Positions 60,948 through 64,000 of a stretch of 64,000 nt of DNA are shown here, one piece after another. Every line of letters begins with the position of its first letter. The first letter of the stretch is position 1. Below the pieces are notes generated by a model. The model had not been told where the DNA came from. It saw nothing but the letters and a program-made list of their open reading frames with translations, and ran no database searches. Location of the stretch: contig JAQJVL010000292.1 in assembly GCA_035578905.1 (NCBI GenBank), forward strand, positions 298,001-362,000, given 5' to 3'. The translations under genes and the position numbers were made by a program. The stretch is from Stictocephala bisonia. Lineage: Eukaryota > Arthropoda > Insecta > Hemiptera > Membracidae.

Positions 60948-62203
60948 TTTCGCCCGATGTCGGTAAGTGGGGCACCTAAAAAAGAATTACTATTACTAGT
61001 GGTCAATCCAGTAGGCCGCTGGGTAGGTTGATTGGTCACCAAAGCCTCTGCATAGCTGACAACTTGTTGACACGGTGTGAAGGTTGTCTGCGGGTTGGAG
61101 ATGGTTGTCACTCCGAGGCGGTTAGCACGTGAAGTAGTGCCGGATTCGGCCGACTCGGGAGTTCTCGACTGGGCCATCCCGTCGGCTACGCACTTCATGC
61201 CCTCTAATATCAGACATGCCAGTAGTCGTTTGCCGGCCATTCGCAGGTGCATACCATGCCTAGTGAAGTAGCGTCTTCCAATAGAGTTGATGTTTAGCAG
61301 CTGCACCTGATTGAATCTGGCACAAAGTTCTTCAATAAAGTTATTGATATGTGCAGTCTGCATATGTACGGGGTGGCCCGCCGGCAAATCGTGTCGTATT
61401 GGTAGTGTAGAGACGATAACTGCACTAGATGGAGTGAGGAGAGAGGTGACTATCCTTTCGAGATGATTTCGTACATTCTCGGGAGCTCCTGCTGCAACGT
61501 CGTTAGTGCCCGCTATCAACACTGTACAGCTCCTTGGTGGTGGTGGTGGACTTCCAGACGAAACAGTGACAAGACCTGCTCCGGGCTTACACATCCCACT
61601 CACTTTTATCTTGGGGCTGACTTTCTCCTGCAGCATGCTGGCCAGGTGACGAGTGTGGCTATCTCCCTTGATGTGCAGTAAATTAAAGATTGGTGGGCTG
61701 ATGGTGTTTGGTTTGGGATTTAAAACTTGATTTTTATGAATCCTGTGCTGTCTGTTACATTGTTTGTTGTTAGACCTATGTGTCGTCCGATTATGATTGG
61801 AACCTGTAGATGGTGTGATTTTTAGGTAAGGTTCAGGTACTTCTTCTGGCAGCTTCGTGAATCTGTTCTGTGTGAGGACTGGAGGTGATTTTTTTCTTTG
61901 GCATAAGATCCAGTTTTCCTGTTTTTCTTGTGAGGATCTACTTCCAAACTCGAGCTCCTTTTTTTCCGCTCTCAGGCAACTAACCTCAGCTTCCAGGACT
62001 TCGATGGTGGTGCGAAGACTTTTTATGAAGTCTTGTGTATTCTGACAATGTTGACAGATTGTCTGCTGTATCTCACACTGAGTGGAACAGTCCGAACGAG
62101 AGACTTGCTTCGGTGAGTCCGCTTGTGATGTGTTGCTGATGAATATCTGGTCGGTGTATTCCAGCAGTCGGGTATCTGATTCGATCGTGGTCGAGGACGC
62201 ATT
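60944..62203 (-). pseudogene. LINE ORF1, coiled-coil and SGNH/esterase-like part
   Basis: The frame is open from just below the in-frame TAA at 62,206-62,204 down to TGA at 60,944, about 419 codons. The first ATG is only at 61,636, inside the hydrolase domain, so that ATG-initiated frame (230 aa) understates the domain. Reading from the upstream end: DTRLLEYTDQIFISN, a Cys cluster (DCSTQCEIQQTICQHC), a coiled coil (TIEVLEAEVSCLRAEKKELE), a basic linker, then SGNH blocks: IKGDSHTRHLASML (block I, nucleophile Ser of GDS), VLIAGTNDVAAG (block III GxND) and FTRHGMHLRMAGKRLL (block V, catalytic His region). Esterase-like ORF1 domains are known in CR1/L2-type LINEs, where their role is unsettled. 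This part is one phase from the FLYWCH part and would be its continuation without a single-base shift. Confidence 0.88.
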
Positions 62204-62693
62204 TTAGCTGATTCTTGACCTCCGATAGCTGGTCCCTCAGTCTAATGTTCTCGGCTTCCATCTCGGTATTAGTAGTTGAGGTGTGTCTAGCAGGAGTTGA
62301 GTGATTAAATGAAGCTGAAGGTTCATTGGCTGGCGTTGACGGAGATCGAGGGGGCGTTACAGTATCTTCCGAGTGGCCAGAAACCGCCTCCTTAGCTACA
62401 GGGTTGGAGACCGGTGCACTAGTGAGAGTAGGCACGGGGTTTTTGGCTGGAAGACGACGCTTTTGTGTTGGAGTAAGAGACCTCATCGTCACTGGATGTG
62501 GTCCACTATGTGAATTGACCGAAGAGTAAATGGTGGTCTTTTCTGGATTTGATTTTATTGAGGCTTTACAGGATTTCCCCAAACACTTCCACACAAGATC
62601 GCCACTCTTGATAGAATATGTTTCCCGATATCTGTGGTTCTTGAACAGTATTGTGTCTTTTCCAGTCTTTGACACTTCTAATATAAAAGACAT
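62073..62693 (-). pseudogene. LINE ORF1, N-terminal FLYWCH zinc-finger part
   Basis: Starts at ATG 62,691-62,693. Residues about 1-70 form a FLYWCH-type zinc finger: a hydrophobic lead (FILEVSKTGKDTILFKNHRY), WKCLGKSC (Cys-x4-Cys after the Trp), ASIKSN, then SVNSHSGPH (His-x-x-x-x-His-type end). A Pro/Ser/Thr-rich linker follows (about 71-135), then a short coiled-coil start (EAENIRLRDQLSEVKNQLK). Beyond about residue 163 (62,203) the frame is out of phase and yields an aberrant tail to the stop at 62,073. The true continuation is the other frame, giving an intended ORF1 of about 580 residues. FLYWCH fingers bind DNA or protein in other families; here nucleic-acid binding is inferred. Confidence 0.85.
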
Positions 62694-62757
62694 TGTTTAT
62701 AGTGGTCTTTACTTTGGGAAGAAAAAAATATTATAGTAAATAAATTAGTTACAAATA

Positions 62758-62817
62758 AAACAACAAATAAATTGAAAGACAACAAATAAATAAATAGACA
62801 ACAAATAAATTAACAGT
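62758..62817. repeat. 19-bp x 3 tandem repeat beside the LINE 5' end
   Basis: CAACAAATAAATTGAAAGA at 62,761-62,779 is repeated with changes at 62,780-62,798 and 62,799-62,817. It may be flanking DNA or part of the element's 5' region. Confidence 0.8.
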
Positions 62818-62819
62818 TA

Positions 62820-63640
62820 AAAAGACGAGCACACATATAATTTTAAAATGATAAAAATAGTAGTAAATAAATTATTAAACAATCAGTATTATTTTTTTGA
62901 TCAATTAAATAAAATGTACAATTACAATTGTTTAAAAATTATTTTGTGGCATACATGAGTTGCTAAATTATAACAACTTTTTAAAATTCAGGTTACCATA
63001 AACGTGAATTTAAAATCCAATAGGCAACGTAAAGAAATAAATATATATGAGTCGTTAATATAATCATAAATAAAATATTAATCACTAACTCCTTTAGCAT
63101 TTGCATTGCATACGAGATGTATTTATGTTGATATCAGATTGTTATACCGTGTTAAAAATGTACTTTATATTCTTTAAAATTAAAAGCACAGGATTTTACA
63201 AACTAATTCATATTTTCATATAATATAGTCCATTAAAAACAATTGGTGACAGACGAGTCAATAAATTTAAAAAATTACTTTGTAAAGTAGAAGCAGTAAA
63301 TATTATACTATTCAATAAAAATGTAGGGCTTCCTATACATTTTTTAACGCTACCATTGTGGTGAATTTTAACATTATGTTTATTTAAATCATAATATTAA
63401 CTCAATACATGAATAATTACAACATTATATGTTACAATTATACTCAAAATTTTTCTTGTCGGTGATTTTAACCATTTATTCAACTATTCAAATGATTTTA
63501 GCCGGTGATTTATTCAACTATTCATTTTCAAGTTTTATCAATAACAAGTAAATTATCACATTGTTTAATGCGTTGCTTTTAAAATTCTATCGCAAAATGA
63601 AGAAAGAAAAAAAAATCATTTCGATGTGATACAATTTCTG
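62820..63640. other. AT-rich sequence, nothing recognised
   Basis: No coding or repeat signal beyond a small local duplication near 63,463-63,525 (GTGATTTTA-CC-TTATTCAACTATTCA). Confidence 0.5.
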
Positions 63641-63649
63641 AAAGTAAAT

Positions 63650-63930
63650 CTGTGATAATGAACTTTAAAGTTCGTCAATCAATCATCCGTTTTGGAACTA
63701 ATCCTCCGAGGATCAGAACTGACAAAACAGTTGAGCAGACCGGAAACCAGGTAATTATCCAAGCACGTTCCGCCATGGAGCGGTTCTGGTGTGTTAAACC
63801 ACGCAGAGAGCTTTGAGCTAGTATTCAATGCATTTTAAAAGCAACATGCTATACTCTTGATGTTGAATGTTAGCTAAAACATAAGCTTAGTGAATTTTTT
63901 TAATATAAAGCATATTAGTATATAGGTTAT
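63650..63930 (+). repeat. Dispersed repeat shared with 49.0 kb, copy 2
   Basis: Second copy of the 49,010-49,300 repeat: GATCAGAACTGACAAAACAG, GGAAACCAGGTAAT, GAGAGCTTTGAGCTAGTATT, CAATGCATTTTAAAAG, CTTGATGTTGAATG and ATATAAAGCA. Same orientation. Confidence 0.8.
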
Positions 63931-64000
63931 GAACACAGGGAATATATTTAGCAGCTATATATAACTCAATATTGTGGATTTTTTTATGAATAATGATTTT

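Larger units (their letters stand above)
57880..62740 (-). mobile_element. Near full-length CR1/L2/Jockey-group LINE, ~4.85 kb
   Basis: A two-ORF non-LTR retrotransposon on the minus strand. In order: a short 5' region (about 62,740-62,694); ORF1 (62,693-60,944) with FLYWCH finger, coiled coil and SGNH-like domain; ORF2 (60,947-58,076) with apurinic-type endonuclease and reverse transcriptase; a ~150-bp 3' UTR; and a 3' end made of TTTGA-type short repeats (57,885-57,912). An esterase-like ORF1 together with an endonuclease-RT ORF2 and a microsatellite tail is typical of the CR1/L2 group. ORF1 stop and ORF2 start overlap. Only two frameshifts are visible, so it is a young, recently disabled copy. 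The clade is assigned from motifs only, and target-site duplications were not resolved. Confidence 0.92.

Overview
The window looks like gene-poor, repeat-dominated nuclear DNA from an animal, most likely an arthropod and probably an insect. The evidence is AT-rich sequence with almost no long open reading frames, many decayed non-LTR retrotransposons (LINEs), SINE-like sequences, a processed-looking fragment of a conserved eukaryotic proteasome gene, CCTAA-rich tracts of the kind common in insects, and ten or more tandem-repeat arrays. The order is inference only. I see no intact host gene, tRNA, rRNA or CRISPR array. Many open frames in the window start at GTG or TTG or run through tandem repeats, and they are not credible genes.

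Layout: 1-4.7 kb is AT-rich DNA with a ~0.7 kb inverted-repeat element (2.1-2.8 kb) and the first copy of a ~430 bp dispersed repeat. 4.77-5.93 kb is a 34-bp minisatellite. 7.5-8.5 kb holds two LINE remnants. 8.5-16.5 kb is mostly featureless, with the second copy of the dispersed repeat, a tRNA-derived SINE (15.6 kb) and a 48-bp palindrome (15.98 kb). 16.73-17.61 kb is an exact 80-bp x 11 array. 18-20.4 kb has microsatellites and a GC-richer patch. 20.44-20.98 kb is a 94-104 bp array. 22.57-28.83 kb is a 6.2 kb satellite of 147-bp period (about 42 copies), the nucleosome-core length. 29.4-31 kb has two LINE reverse-transcriptase remnants. 31-38 kb holds a third copy of the dispersed repeat, a ~95-bp satellite related to the one at 20.5 kb, and an 82-bp x 27 array that seems to be a deleted form of a longer repeat lying on both sides of it. 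38.35-39.04 kb is 98 bp x 7. A proteasome alpha-6 retrocopy follows at 39.5 kb. 40-50.5 kb is mostly featureless, with a SINE tail, a LINE C-terminal relic, a decayed putative transposon protein and a perfect 19-bp hairpin. 50.5-52.1 kb has more LINE relics, running into a ~100/201-bp array. 53.26-55.17 kb is a 75-bp array and 55.5-56.1 kb a 35/71-bp array.

57.88-62.74 kb is the best-preserved element: an almost full-length LINE on the minus strand (~4.85 kb). ORF1 carries an N-terminal FLYWCH zinc finger, a coiled coil and a C-terminal SGNH/esterase-like domain. ORF2 has an apurinic-type endonuclease and a reverse transcriptase with all the key residues I could check. Only two +1 frameshifts, one in ORF1 and one near the end of ORF2, disable this copy, so it is probably a young insertion. 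The two ORFs would act together in target-primed retrotransposition: ORF1 as the nucleic-acid-binding partner, ORF2 as nickase and reverse transcriptase.

Roughly a quarter of the window is tandem repeat, spread over about ten arrays. This suggests a heterochromatic or low-recombination location. The most unusual items are the FLYWCH-SGNH ORF1, the homogeneous 147-bp satellite with matching variants at its two ends, and the apparent origin of the 82-bp satellite by internal deletion.
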